Below, piece after piece: positions 63,918 to 64,000 of a stretch of DNA of 64,000 nucleotides (positions are counted from its first letter, which is position 1; each line of letters opens with the position of its first letter). The stretch comes from Daejeonella sp. (GTDB lineage Bacteria > Bacteroidota > Bacteroidia > Sphingobacteriales > Sphingobacteriaceae), in the NCBI RefSeq assembly GCF_030695525.1, contig NZ_JAUYSS010000049.1, forward strand, positions 1-64,000. The letters are read 5' to 3'. A program made the translations under genes and the position numbers. The notes below the pieces were generated by a model. That model saw nothing but the letters and a program-made list of their open reading frames with translations, searched no databases and was not told the origin of the DNA.

Positions 63918-64000
63918 TTTGATTTTAGGCATAGGGTAATCCATTCTTTGCAGACTAAAAATTCATTAAATTCTGAACAACAACTAATGTTATTTTACGA

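Overview
The window looks like a chromosomal piece of a Bacteroidota organism, most likely a Pedobacter-like member of the Sphingobacteriaceae. The signs are two complete sigma / FecR anti-sigma / SusC / SusD modules, AT-rich spacers without Shine-Dalgarno sequences, many lipoproteins, Tat signals beginning KRR, and a CusA-type efflux pump fused to its outer-membrane channel. No rRNA, tRNA, intact transposase or CRISPR array was seen.

Left locus (about 0.4-27 kb). On the minus strand, reading from 19.0 kb down to 0.46 kb: ECF sigma factor, FecR, SusC and SusD, a strong terminator, then an exported DgaE/SelA-like PLP enzyme, four tandem exported amidohydrolases, a sulfatase, a Tat-exported enolase-superfamily enzyme and a BNR-repeat lipoprotein. 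Divergently on the plus strand lie a fifth amidohydrolase, a GSDH-type beta-propeller oxidoreductase and an LctP-type permease. They face a second exported DgaE-like enzyme and an ActP/DUF485 pair. Almost every catabolic enzyme carries an export signal, so the locus reads as sugar-acid or amino-sugar-acid breakdown carried out in the periplasm.

Middle (27-36 kb). A DUF5009/HGSNAT-like membrane acyltransferase and an N-acetylmuramoyl-L-alanine amidase are followed by a heavy-metal efflux operon: a small exported protein, a CzcA-OMF fusion and a CzcB adaptor. A 600-bp gap follows, with a perfect terminator and a structured stretch that may be a decayed group II intron.

Right locus (36-64 kb), all on the minus strand. 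Reading from 63.9 kb down: a PQQ dehydrogenase with a built-in cytochrome c domain, a class V PLP-fold lipoprotein, then a sulfatase, a secreted formylglycine-generating enzyme with both active-site cysteines, and a 69-residue lipoprotein ending in a CCxNxPSR-type motif. Next come sigma, FecR, SusC and SusD, five tandem paralogues of a Tat-exported beta-domain protein fused to a DUF59/MIP18-like domain, and finally an MFS permease, an SDR dehydrogenase and a creatininase-family hydrolase.

How the genes may fit together (inference): SusC/SusD import glycan pieces; sulfatases, the BNR protein and possibly the five paralogues process them; PQQ-type dehydrogenases oxidise sugars; amidohydrolases, DgaE-like lyases and the enolase-family enzyme convert acyl-, amino- or hydroxy-sugar acids in the periplasm; and the LctP, ActP and MFS permeases take up the resulting acids. 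Both SusC genes have a terminator-like hairpin facing the opposite strand just upstream, as expected for antisense RNAs that repress SusC.
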